NCBI GenBank assembly: GCA_030848705.1
Contig: CM061245.1
Span: 76,185,564-76,249,563, forward strand
Direction: 5' to 3'
DNA: 64,000 nt
Source: Heracleum sosnowskyi
Taxonomy: Eukaryota; Streptophyta; Magnoliopsida; Apiales; Apiaceae
Part shown: positions 1 through 10,457 of the stretch, piece by piece
How positions within the stretch are numbered: position 1 is the first letter of the stretch
Layout of the letters: each line of letters begins with the position of its first letter
The notes under the pieces: generated by a model
The model's input: the letters and a program-made list of their open reading frames with translations, nothing else
What the model was told of the DNA's origin: nothing
Database searches by the model: none
Translations under genes and position numbers: made by a program

Positions 1-2
1 TT

Positions 3-2147
3 CTGAGAAATCAAGCTGAGCATTTGGGGAAATTTGAAGCAAAGGCAGATGAAGCAATATTTGTGGGTTATGCAGCAGGGAAAGCCTACAGAGTCTACAA
101 TCTCAGAACCAACATTGTTATGGAATCTGTACATGTTGTTTTTGATGATCTCAAAATTCAGGGTCTCTGTGATGAAGGTTTCCATGAAAGTCTCTCTTTT
201 GAGAATGAGGAAGGAGAACAAATGGATCATGATAAGACTATTGAGAAACAGTCCAAAGCTGTTGTATCTAGCACAGATGAAAGCAGCAGTGAAGATGAAA
301 TTGCTGCATTAAGATTGAAAAGAATAGCTGCTAGTAGGCCAAATGGTCATTCCGTTGACAGTCAGAATGAGCGTTTCGTTGACAGTCAAAATGGTCATTC
401 CGTTGACAGTCACAGAAATGCTTCCAGGAGTGATCAATTAGGGACAACAAACTCAGGGGGAGTTTCTCAAGGACAAATATCTATTCTAGGCAATCATGAT
501 CATGAAGCTACTTCTTCAAGAGAAAATCTACCTCCCTCAAGGAAATGGACTAAAGATCATCCCTTTGAACTTATTATAGGTGATGTGTCTTCAAAAGTCC
601 AAACTAGAAGAGCAACTCAAGAAGAATGTCTATATAGCAGCTTTCTGTCTCAAGATGAGCCAAAGAAAGTTGAGGATGCACTTCTAGATCCAGATTGGGT
701 CTTGGCTATGCAAGAAGAGCTAAACCAATTTGAAAGGAACAATGTTTGGAAGCTGGTGCCCAAGCCTAAGGACAGGAGTGTCATAGGCACAAAATGGGTG
801 TTCAGAAATAAGATGGATGAAAATGGCATAGTCACAAGGAACAAAGCTAGATTGGTTGCAAAAGGCTACTCACAGGAAGAAGGAATTGATTTTGATGAAA
901 CCTTTGCTCCTGTTGCAAGACTAGAAGCAATAAGGATTTTCCTAGCCTATGCAGCCCATGCCAATTTCAAGGTCTATCAAATGGATGTGAAGAGTGCTTT
1001 TCTAAATGGGGAATTGGAAGATGATGATTTTCCAGATTATGTATACTTCCTCCTCAAAGCACTCTATGGTTTGAAACAAGCACCTAGAGCCTGGTATGAC
1101 ACACTTTCACAGTTCCTCCTTGAGAATCACTTCACTAGAGGTACTGTAGATAAAACTCTTTTTCATAGGATTGTGAACGGCTCTACAATACTTGTTCAAA
1201 TATATGTAGATGACATAATTTTTGGGTCTACAGATGAAAAACTTTGTCAAAAGTTTGCCAAGCTTATGCAAAGTAAGTATGAAATGAGCATGATGGGAGA
1301 GTTAACTTATTTTCTTGGTCTTCAAGTAAAGCAAGTTAATGAAGGCATTTTCATTAGTCAAACCAAGTACATTAATGATTTGTTAAAGAGGTTTAACTTA
1401 ATGGAATGCTCTCCTGCCAAAACACCCATGCCTACTGCCACCAAACTTGAATTGAATACTAAGGAAAAATCTGTGGACATTTCAAGTTACAGAGGCATGG
1501 TTGGCTCACTTTTATATTTAACAGCTAGTAGACCTGATATTATGTTTGCTACATGTCTATGTGCTAGATTTCAGGCTGATCCTAGGGAATCCCATTTAGT
1601 TTCTATTAAAAGAATTTTCAGATATCTCAAAGGAACACCAAACCTTGGCATTTGGTATCCTAGAGAATCTGGTTTTGAACTAATTGGTTATTCAGATGCA
1701 GATTATGCAGGATGTAAAATTGACAGGAAAAGCACAACAGGAACCTGTCAATTTCTAGGAAACAAGCTTGTATCATGGTTCAGCAAGAAACAAAACTCAG
1801 TTTCCACCTCCACAGCTGAGGCTGAGTATATTGCAGCTGGAAGTTGTTGTGCACAGATTTTATGGATGAAAAATCAACTACTTGATTATGGAATAAGAGT
1901 TGAGAAAATTCCTATTTTCTGTGACAACACTAGTGCCATTGCCATTACTGAGAATCCAGTGCAGCATTCAAGGACCAAGCATATTGACATCAAGTACCAC
2001 TTTATTAGAGAACATGTTATGAATGGTACTGTGGAGTTACATTTTGTTCCAAGTGAACAACAACTTGCAGACATCTTTACCAAGCCACTTGATGAATCCA
2101 CATTCTCAAGATTAGTAAGTGAGCTAGGTATGCTAAATTTCTCTTAA
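3..2147 (+). CDS. pol: Copia pol polyprotein, C-terminal part (integrase tail, RT, RNase H), 5' partial
   Basis: The frame is open from the first bases of the window to TAA at 2145-2147, so no start codon belongs to it here. The integrase C-terminal stretch (KFEAKADEAIFVGY) comes first, then a Ser/Asp/Asn-rich linker containing three copies of element A's motif (344-410), then reverse transcriptase with QMDVKSAFLNGELE and the catalytic YVDDIIFGS near 1203-1230, then RNase H with SDADYAGCK, STAEAEY and QQLADIFTKPL. No stop or frameshift is seen. Compared with element B (21579-20683), about 12 residues are missing right after FLNGELE near position 1020, an in-frame loss of about 36 bp in a normally well-conserved RT block. 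The enzyme may therefore be inactive although the frame is intact. Confidence 0.93.
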   Translation: MRNQAEHLGKFEAKADEAIFVGYAAGKAYRVYNLRTNIVMESVHVVFDDLKIQGLCDEGFHESLSFENEEGEQMDHDKTIEKQSKAVVSSTDESSSEDEIAALRLKRIAASRPNGHSVDSQNERFVDSQNGHSVDSHRNASRSDQLGTTNSGGVSQGQISILGNHDHEATSSRENLPPSRKWTKDHPFELIIGDVSSKVQTRRATQEECLYSSFLSQDEPKKVEDALLDPDWVLAMQEELNQFERNNVWKLVPKPKDRSVIGTKWVFRNKMDENGIVTRNKARLVAKGYSQEEGIDFDETFAPVARLEAIRIFLAYAAHANFKVYQMDVKSAFLNGELEDDDFPDYVYFLLKALYGLKQAPRAWYDTLSQFLLENHFTRGTVDKTLFHRIVNGSTILVQIYVDDIIFGSTDEKLCQKFAKLMQSKYEMSMMGELTYFLGLQVKQVNEGIFISQTKYINDLLKRFNLMECSPAKTPMPTATKLELNTKEKSVDISSYRGMVGSLLYLTASRPDIMFATCLCARFQADPRESHLVSIKRIFRYLKGTPNLGIWYPRESGFELIGYSDADYAGCKIDRKSTTGTCQFLGNKLVSWFSKKQNSVSTSTAEAEYIAAGSCCAQILWMKNQLLDYGIRVEKIPIFCDNTSAIAITENPVQHSRTKHIDIKYHFIREHVMNGTVELHFVPSEQQLADIFTKPLDESTFSRLVSELGMLNFS

Positions 2148-2698
2148 TTATTTTGAGATTTTTGCAAGTTAAAATGTAGCCAGGAACTTGCTATAATTTT
2201 TCTGTGAATTGATTTTCTCAGGAAAAGGTGAAATTTTGTCTAAGTCAAAATTACTATGTCAAAATTACTATGTCAACGAAACGCACCATTCCGTTGACAG
2301 TCTTAGCATTTTTCTGGGTGTTTCGTTGATAGCTCTTTTATATCAACGAAACGCAGCTTTATCAACGAAATAAGACTGGACTTTAACCGCCCAATCCTGA
2401 TTCGTTGATGTAGCGCTTTTTAATCTGAACCATTGAAATTTCACGTTCTTTATCACGATCTATACATACACCCCTGTAAGTATAAATCGTGGTAATATTT
2501 AATTCTAACGGTTACTTTTTAAGCCAATCAGGTAATTTAGATTAATTATTGGACTTAATTTCTGAGAATTTTTGGGGGAGTATTTAAGAAATTTCAATTT
2601 CTTTATTTCATTTCTACCTGTTCTCAAAAATTTCAAAAGTTTTTCTATCTTCTTCTCTCTAACAAGCAATACAGCTCGAAGCTTTTCCTCACTCAACA
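2148..2698 (+). other. Non-coding spacer between pol and the post-pol ORF
   Basis: About 550 bp without an ORF. It contains several copies of element A's motif in both orientations (2273-2410), including an inverted repeat GTTTCGTTGATA/TATCAACGAAAC around 2319-2352, and a polypurine tract-like GGGGGAG at 2574-2580. A pyrimidine-rich stretch ends in TACAG at about 2665-2671, just upstream of the next start codon, and could serve as a splice acceptor for a subgenomic RNA. That use is inference. Confidence 0.6.
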
Positions 2699-5600
2699 AT
2701 GGCACCCATAGTCAAGCTTATGTCTGCTGGTGGGTTCATCTATGAGAAGAACAATTCCATTCCATTTGTCGTTAAGGAGAGTCCGAACAGCATCTTTTTC
2801 AAAATGATGGATTTCATGAGGAACTGTAAGTTGAGCTATGCGATGTTTCACTCTACACCACTCTACAATGAAATAATCGAGGAGATTTGGACCTCATGTG
2901 AGTATAGTGGAACAAACGGCACACTGCAATTCACTCTTCAAGGTAATGAGTACATAGTTAATTCTGATGTTTTGCAAGCATGTTTACATATTCCTGATAA
3001 TAACTGTGATGCTTTGCCTTCTAACACTGAAATAACTACCATGCTAAATTCTATAAACTACTCTTTGCCTACTGATAATCTGGGTAGAATTATTAGGAGA
3101 GGTTTGGTTAGGGAATACAGTTATTTAGCTGATGCATTCATTAAGGTCTTTTCTGGAAAGATTAGTAATTTTGATGCATTAACTAACTCTATGTTAATTC
3201 TCCTAACCATGCTTCTAAATGATAGATATTACAACTTTAGCACCCAACTTATGTATGAAATTGGTGCTAAGTTGGGTGATAAGGCAAATATGAAGAAAAA
3301 TATCTATTATGCAAGGTTTCTGATGATGCTGGCTAATCATGTTAGTCCAGCACCATTAGTTATCTCTAACCCTACTGCCAGGTTTGAGTGCTTTGTGCAA
3401 GAGAAGAGAGTATTGACAGACATACTGAGGCTGAACCACAATGGTGATGTTCCAGTGGTGTATCTGTCAATCATTGAGGTAACTACTGCTATCCCTGTTA
3501 GTATAGCTGTTACTTCCATTGTTTCATCCAACCCAGTTGCTATGGAGTCTGTAGCTGTGACCCAACAGGCTCCTGCCCCAGCAACAAAACCAAAATCTAA
3601 GAAATCCTCCAAGCCAACCTCAGGTGCTTCTCAAAAGGCACCTGTTGTAAAAACTACCACACAACCTAAGGGGAGTGAGTCTGGAGTTGTGAGAGGTGAG
3701 GGAAGGGGTGAACATAAAAGAAACCCCAAGAATAAGGAAGGTGAGGTAAGTGTTTCCCAGCCTAGCCCCATTGTGTCTTCCCAACAAGGCACAATGAGTA
3801 AAATGGATTTAAGCACAAGTCTAATTGCATCCTCCCAAAAGGATGTAATTATTGAAACAAGCTCTCAACCTAGAGCACAGTCCAAAAGGGTAAGGGACAC
3901 TTCAAGCCCACAGTCTACATTTTCCCAATACCAAAGGAGAGTGAAGCAAAAGTCCAAGGGTTCACAGGGTGCACACACACTGGAAGCAACACTTCCAGTT
4001 TCTCAAATTCAGTTTGATGTAACCCCTATCATTACTCTGGGGTTACAGTCCCATTCTCTAAACATCAATCTTGAATTATCTCCATCAAATTCACCAACTC
4101 AATCTTTAGATGTGGACATGATCCATACATCTATTCCTGATTCTCCAACTCTAATCTTGGAGAAGCCCCACTCTGAAGCTGGTGGCCATCACTTGTTAAG
4201 TGATTTGTTGGGCCATCAACCAATTTTTCCTGAAGTTGCAAGGGGATCTGTGGACCAAACTCTCAAATCAATCACCACAGACTCTACTGTAACTTCTCAT
4301 TCTCAAAGTGCTTTCTTGACTTCATCAACGAAACAGTCTATTTCGTTGACAAGTGTTTCTCCATCAACGGTATCCATACCGTTGACAGTTCAAACTACCA
4401 TTCCGTTGATAGGTCATTCTACACCCCTTATTGAAAATCTAGTTGTTTCCACAACTAGTGTAGATGACCTGGTGGTAGTTGAGACACTTTTAGGATTGAG
4501 AGGGAGTGAAACTGAGAGGCTGGCTTGCAGCCAGGCAAAAGGAGAGAATGAGAGTGAGAGGCTGGCTATTTCTTCCAGCCAGGCAAAAGGAGAGATTGAG
4601 AGTTCCACCTTAGTAGGTGAAGGTGAGGGTGTGAGAGGTGTGAGCCATGGGGAGCCCATGATGCAAGAAAATAGAGGAGAGAGAGAAGGGACTACAGGAG
4701 TCATAAGGGAGGAAGCAGCCATTGCTAGTGAGTCAATGGAGGTCAATGAGGGAGAAAGGGAACTTACCTTCCAAGAGCTTTATCAACAGACTCTGGATAG
4801 TATTTCCCTAGATCCTGAGACCTTTACTCATCCTGTGTCAGCCTATCAAGTTTTGGCTCAACAGGGCAATGTGGAGGCAGAGAGGTCACTACAACTGATT
4901 CATACAACTGCATCAATGCAAAGAGCAAAGGATGCCTTGACCAATCTATCTCCAGAAGCTGCAGCTAGTGGTGAGTTTGATTTCTCTGATGATGAGGACA
5001 GCTTTTGTGACAATCAGGTGGCCACTACTTCACAGACTGGGACTTCTGTGGTGCCTCCTACACCAAACTAGCTTTCTCAAGATTTACAAGGAAGGATCTC
5101 CCTGGATGCTGCAATCACAAGGCAGTACAATGAGGCCTATCTGGCTCATGAGTCTGCAAATGCCAATGACAAGAAATTCTACAAGGCTGTTATGGATTCA
5201 CTGGAAATCCAAAGGCTACAGATGATGCAGACAAGGATTGAGGCTAGAGAAATCAAGGACTCAATTAGCAATCTCAAGGATGCTAATGACAGGAGGCTAG
5301 ATGAAAAGCTTCCTCTTCTCACTGTGTCCAAGATGAACAGGTTTTTCTCTAAGGAACCTGAGGTGGCTACCTCCTTGAAGACTCTCTCTTCTAGAGTGGA
5401 CAAGGTGGAAGCTACTCTATCTCAGATGCAAAAGGAACAGGAGAAGCAGACACAACTGTTGGCCCAGCTAGTGGCAGCTCAAGGACTCCCAGTCATCTCT
5501 CTTGATGATAACAAAAAGGGGGAGAAATCTAAGGAGCTAGACATTCAAATCTCAAAGGTTATGGTCCTAGTCATTTCCCTGCCAAAGGAGCCACTAGCTA

Positions 5601-7177
5601 TGGGGGAGTCAGGCAAAGCTAAACTGGACAGCATTGACCTGATTCAGCAAGCATCTATGAATCTACAGCTTGCTGAACAAATTAAAGACCACTGGTCCAG
5701 GATAGATGAAAGAATCAAGAAGTTAGCTGATTCTGAAAAGACTTCAGATCCATCAACGAATCAAGCTTCTTCAACAGAGCCATCAACGGATGCCATGGTT
5801 TTAGTGTCAACGGAATGGGAGCCACAGACCAATTCTTCATATAAGGTAGAGCCCCTTCTGCATGGAGTCACTCAAGGATCAAGGAAGGAGAAAGGACAAA
5901 CTTCATGCATCAGGGATGTGGAACAAGCTACATTGCAAAGAAGCTTATCTCCCAAGTCTCCTGCTAAACCAAAGGGCAAAAACGTAGAAAGGACCTTCTA
6001 TCCTGCACCTTATCCAGATGAGCACAAGCTTCTTGGTCTTCTCATCACAAAAAGCAAGGAAAGCAATGATTATGAGGTAAGGAAGCAAAGGGCAATTGTC
6101 TACAGGAATGGACAACAAATCTGTGTTTGGGCTGGTCACCCAAACTTTGCTGAAGCTAAAGCTGAAGAGTCAGAAAGAGCAGCAATGCAAGCACTTGCAG
6201 TTGCTCAATCTCTTGATGAAGAAGAAAGACAGCAAGAAGAAAAAGCCAGAGAGGAAAGGAGTGCAAAGAAGAGCACAAGGCAACCAAAGGCAAGATCTAG
6301 GAGAAATATAGCCTTTGAGAATGATGACTCTCAGAGTATTGCATCAGACTCTTCTGTACCAACTGCACCTCCAACAATTCCTGATCCAGCTCTAGGGGAA
6401 AAGTTAGCCTGTGATCCTAAACATCCTGTTAATTTCCATGATCAGCCAATTGAGCCAAAGGAAGAGCCAATTGAGTTTGATGAGGCCAACTTTCCAAAAT
6501 TCCTCTTTGAGATGGATCCAAAGAAGAAATCTAAGCAAAGGGCTACCAAGGCTAAGCCAATTCTAGTAAGGAGACCACAAGCTGAAAAACCTCCTACCAA
6601 CCCAGAAGACTTCATCTACATTGCTGATATCAGGGAGGAGTCTGACCTACACATCATTCTTGATGACCTAGTTGAAGTGAGAGGAATTGCAGCTTCTTAC
6701 AAACTACCAGAGAGATTGGTGTTTGTCTACAAGGGTGGGAGAGAACAGGTTTGGCCTCTACATAGAATTCTGGGAGAAGACTATCAGACACTGCTTTCTG
6801 TGTTCAAATGCCTGAAGAAAGATTTTGGTTTTACCAAAACAGCTAAGTCTGAAGTTGTTTCCAAAATCTGCCAAATCAAAGTTAGCTGGAACAAGCCTGG
6901 TGCACTTCCCAGAGTGTTGAAGGTCCCTCAAACAGGAAAGAAGATTCATCTCCAACCTTTTTGGTTGATGGAATTCAGAGACAAGGACAACTGTAGAAGA
7001 TTCTTCAGAATAGAAGACCAACTGGAGAAGGCATCCAATGAAACTTTAAGATTAATGCAATCCAAGTTGGGGAATGAAGATGAAGAAGAGAAGATTTTCT
7101 ACAGAAGACTTCAAGCTCAGATTGAGGAGAACAATGCAAGGAAAGGGAAGAAAACAAGACCACAGAGGCAAAGATGA
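2699..7177 (+). pseudogene. Long post-pol (env-like position) ORF of element A, split by one in-frame TAG
   Basis: ATG at 2699 (context CAACAATGG) opens a reading frame that runs to TGA at 7175-7177 with one in-frame TAG at 5069-5071. The two halves (2699-5071 and 5072-7177) share the same frame. Total length is about 1,490 codons, close to the 1,523 residues of the counterpart in element B. Layout: an N-terminal globular region (about residues 1-240), a long Ser/Thr/Gln-rich disordered region with family motif copies (4322-4412), a coiled coil at about residues 877-927 (5329-5480), a KKGEK motif at 5512-5526, a charged region, then a C-terminal domain (from about 6600) ending in a basic tail. 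I see no signal peptide or transmembrane segment, so a classical envelope glycoprotein is not supported. Function is unknown. The TAG context does not match the well-known plant-virus readthrough sites, so a nonsense mutation is the simpler reading. Confidence 0.8.
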
Positions 7178-7365
7178 AAAATCTGCTCAGTCTAGAGGAG
7201 CAACTCTGTGCACTTGTTTTGTAAGATTTTCTACTTTGTATTTTAATTCAATGAAGCTAAATGCAATTTCTACTTTTATCATGTGTAATTTGACTGAGTG
7301 TTTTTGTTATCATCAAGGCTCTTGATTTATGGCTGTTATTCTATCAGTCATAAATTGGGGGAGAT
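7178..7365 (+). promoter_or_regulatory. 3' untranslated stretch and polypurine tract of element A
   Basis: Non-coding DNA between the post-pol ORF and the 3' LTR. It ends in the polypurine tract GGGGGAG (7357-7363) followed by AT and the LTR start TGTTAG at 7366, the expected primer site for plus-strand DNA synthesis. Confidence 0.85.
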
Positions 7366-7662
7366 TGTTAGGAATATGTTGTTCTTGATGATAATTATAA
7401 AAACACTTAGTAGATTTTGTATTAAGTCATTTTGTAACTGTCAACGGAATGGCATGCTTTGCAGTGTTTCGTTGACAGGAAGCTCATCAACGGAATGAGT
7501 GTTGTAGCAATTGCACTGTACAATACTTCACAGTTTGATATGCATTTGATGTATGTACTAGATAGGTTTTCTAAGTCATGTTGACTAAGTACTAGATAGG
7601 CAAAATAGGTTGGTTAATTGTAAATATGTTATGCCTTGTAATTTTGCCTAAGTGAAGACATG

Positions 7663-7810
7663 TCAACGGTATGAGGATTACTCTATCAACGAAACAAGGA
7701 TACACCATCAACGGTATGGAGTTTACTCATCAACGAAACGAGAGAAACACCATCAACGGAATGAAGAATAAAGCTATCAACGAAACACATCTCCCTGCTA
7801 TCAACGAATC
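7663..7810 (+). repeat. Regularly spaced array of TCAACG motif variants in LTR A
   Basis: Seven copies start at about 7663, 7686, 7708, 7730, 7753, 7777 and 7801, so successive steps are 22-24 bp. For the first six copies two variants alternate: TCAACGGWATG and TCAACGAAAC; the seventh is TCAACGAATC. Spacer sequence differs between units, so this is not a simple head-to-tail tandem duplication. Confidence 0.9.
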
Positions 7811-8349
7811 ATTATTGCTTTTCTGAATAGTTGACAAAGTGATAGTGACAGTTTACTGAACAGATCTAAAGGTGATGTGGAAGTGTACTTTGCATTGGAA
7901 ACCATTAAAATGGACATGGGGAATAAGGAAACATCCCAGTTTCCAATTGGGCTCTTGGGAGTGATCATAATAAGCATGAAGACAAAAGCAAGGATCTCCA
8001 AGGACCACTGGACAAAGGGATGAAAAGCAAACTATTGGCGGTTACCTTTAGTGTACTTTAGTGTAGCCAAAAATAGTATTGTAAACTTGGGGAATATATA
8101 ACCAAGTGTAGCAGTTAAGATAGAGCAAGAGAAGAAAAATAAATAGTTTGTATTAGCTATCTTTGAGAGCATTCTTCTCTACAACTCTGTAACTGAGCAG
8201 CTGTGTACTTTTGTATCACAGATTATTTCCGCAATAAAAACACTTCAGTTGGATCATCAAACAATCCAACTGAATTATTTATATCTTGTGTTTTTCTTTA
8301 TTCAGTTCAGTTTTATTTTATAAAGTGTTTTAAGTTTAAGAAAATATCA

Positions 8350-8385
8350 AGAATTGTATTCAACCCCCCCCCCCTCTACAATTCT
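8350..8385 (+). promoter_or_regulatory. Terminal LTR stem-loop of element A with C-rich loop
   Basis: AGAATTGTA (8350-8358) pairs perfectly with TACAATTCT (8377-8385) around a loop starting TTCAACCCCC. Equivalent hairpins with different stem sequences occur in LTRs B, C and E. Confidence 0.75.
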
Positions 8386-8407
8386 GTTAGGTCATTTGGG
8401 ATTAACA

Positions 8408-8694
8408 TCTATATATATTGTGCACACCCTACTATTAGCAAGAAGAGAGAATAGTACACAGAAATTCTTAAGCACTCTTTTCTCTGTAAGCAAAGCAAGA
8501 AAACTGTAGTATTTAATTTACTTAATACAAAGTAGATTAAAGTGATTGTGTGTGTTTTGTTTATTTTCATTCCGCATTCTACACAACATAATCTCTCACA
8601 GCTTATTTAGTTTTCAAGAATCGAAAAATATCAAAACTATCCATTCACCCCCCCTCCCCTCTGTCTAGTTTCTTAGGAACATTCATTTCTAACA
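8408..8694 (+). repeat. 3' end fragment of an older LTR interrupted by element A
   Basis: It has LTR-like features: a C-rich stretch, TAGTTTC, and a final CATTTCTAACA ending in CA, with a weak AAACTA/TAGTTT pairing around the C-rich loop (8634-8639 with 8666-8671). No primer-binding site follows, so it is the end of a 3' LTR or of a solo LTR. The rest should lie left of element A, outside the window. Confidence 0.55.
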
Positions 8695-10430
8695 ATGGGC
8701 AATATCTTTTCAACTAAAACATGTTACCTTTTCCATTTATCCTTACTAAAATCTCTCTTTTTCCAAAAATATCACGGGCACCCCTTACTTATTTATTTTA
8801 AAATCTATTTTAAAGCATTTAATTATTTAAAAAAGTTTACCTATTTTAACATGTCTACTTAGTTTTTAACAAATGCAATTAAAAAAATATTAAAACGTAC
8901 ATAACAAAATAATAACTGTTAAAAACAATCTGTGCATGCTGAAACATTGAAAGTTTTGGTTTTCGTCTATTTATTTTATTTAATAAAATAATATAAAGTA
9001 TAAATATAAAACACCTTACCTTTTAATAAAAATATATTAGTTTTATAAACACGTCTAAAAGTAAAAATTAGTATAATATATCTGTTTATCATTAATATTG
9101 CATTTTCTAATTATATATCTTTCAATTATTAATATATTCCAAAAAATATCAAACACCATATCTTCTTAATAAAAATGTCAATTATACTATATTCTATATA
9201 TTTCTATTATTAATACAAAAAAAATAAAAAAATATTTTTACAATAATGAAATATTATATTATATCAAGAGCAATTACCTTTTTTAACTAAAACATGTTAC
9301 CTTTTTCTATTTTTCCTTACTAAAATCCCTATTTTTCTAAAAATATCACGGTCAACCTTTAATTCGCACGGTACTTATTTTTTGGTACATATTTTTTGGA
9401 AATTCGCGATTTTACTTAATTGTCCTTACTTTTCTAAAAGAATTATTATTATATAATACGACCTATTATTACCAAATAACCTTTTCAGCTAAAACATATT
9501 ATTTTTTCTAATAAAATCTCCTTATTTTCCAAAAAAAATCACGGGTAATTACCCTTTTCAACTAAAACATGTTAACTTTTTTATTTTTCCCTACTAAAGC
9601 CACTTCTTTTCCAAAAATATCACGAATAACCATTAATTATTTATTTTTAAATCAATTTTAATATTTTTAGTTATTTTAAAAAGTTTTCCTATTTTAACAT
9701 ATCTACGTAATTTTTTCTAACAAAATCTTCTTATTTTCCAAAAGTATCATGGGCAATTGCTGTTTTCAACTAAAACATGTTAACTTTTCTATTTTTCCTT
9801 ACTAAAACTCCTCATTTTCCAAAAATATCACAGACAACTTTAATTATTTATTCTAAAATCTATTTTAATATTTTTGATTATTTAATTTTTTTTTTACCTA
9901 TTTTAACATGTCTACATAATTTTTGAACAAATGTAATTAATAAAATATTAAAACGTAAATAATTAAATTACAACTATTAAAAATAATTTGTGCTTACTAT
10001 TAAAGACGAAACATTAAAAGTTTGATCGGTACGGTACCTGTTTTTTGGTACTTCGTGATTTTACTTAATTACCCTTCCTTATCTATAAAAAATATTATTA
10101 AATAGTAAGACATACTTATAACCAATTTATTTTTTTTTAGCTAAAACACATTACTTTTTCTATTTTTTTAACAAAATCTGCTCCGTTTCCAAAAATATCA
10201 CGGACAATTACTTTTTTAACTAAATCATGTTATGTTCTTCATCATTTTCCAAAAATATCACGGGTAACCCTTAATTATTTATTTTAATACCTAATTTAAT
10301 ACTTTTAATTTTTTAAAAAATTTACATACTCTAACATGCATACTTATTTTTTTAACAAATGCAATTAATAAAATATTATAAAATAATCAAATAACAACTA
10401 TAAAAAACAGTCGTGCATCGCACTGGCTAG
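8695..10430 (+). mobile_element. Non-autonomous Helitron remnant with internal repeats
   Basis: The 3' end has a short hairpin (GTGCATCGCAC, about 10413-10423) followed a few bases later by CTAG at 10427-10430 and a host T at 10431, the classic Helitron terminus. The body is diverged repeats of a unit starting with a CAACTAAAACATGTTA-like sequence and ending near CCAAAAATATCACGG (starts near 8713, 9277, 9485, 9554, 9766, 10140 and 10216). No ORF of note and no Rep/helicase. The 5' end is not found. Confidence 0.6.
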
Positions 10431-10457
10431 TTATATTATATTACACATGTGATTAAA

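Larger units (their letters stand above)
1..8407 (+). mobile_element. Element A: Sirevirus-like Ty1/copia retrotransposon, 5' part outside window
   Basis: The window opens inside the pol gene of a copia element and runs through a post-pol ORF to a complete 3' LTR. The order integrase C-terminus, reverse transcriptase, RNase H, long extra ORF, polypurine tract, LTR is that of Sirevirus-type copia elements carrying an extra (often called env-like) ORF. The 5' LTR, gag and most of the integrase lie outside, so the target-site duplication cannot be tested; TCTAT follows the 3' LTR. The element sits in an older LTR (8408-8694). The motif TCAACGAAAC/TCAACGGWATG recurs at 344-410, 2273-2410, 4322-4412, 5751-5815 and throughout the LTR. 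Confidence 0.93.
7366..8407 (+). repeat. 3' LTR of element A (1,042 bp)
   Basis: It begins TGTTAGGAATATG directly after the polypurine tract and ends GGGATTAACA. It contains motif clusters at 7440-7497 and 7663-7810, a TATA-like TATATAA at 8095-8101, an 11-bp perfect stem-loop (8244-8254 with 8264-8274), and the terminal C-rich stem-loop (8350-8385). The first copy is outside the window, so insertion age cannot be estimated. Confidence 0.9.

Noticed and set aside
24..26. TTG at 24 as a start codon
   Set aside because: The pol frame is open further upstream to the window edge; it is a partial gene.
5069..5080. Programmed stop-codon readthrough at TAG
   Set aside because: Following codons (CTT TCT) do not match the familiar plant-virus contexts; kept only as a question.
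2699..7177. Post-pol ORF as a classical viral envelope protein
   Set aside because: No signal peptide, hydrophobic fusion segment or membrane anchor is visible in A, B or C.
7663..7810. Spaced repeat array as CRISPR-like
   Set aside because: Repeat core is only 6-11 bp, variants alternate, it lies inside a plant LTR and no cas gene exists here.
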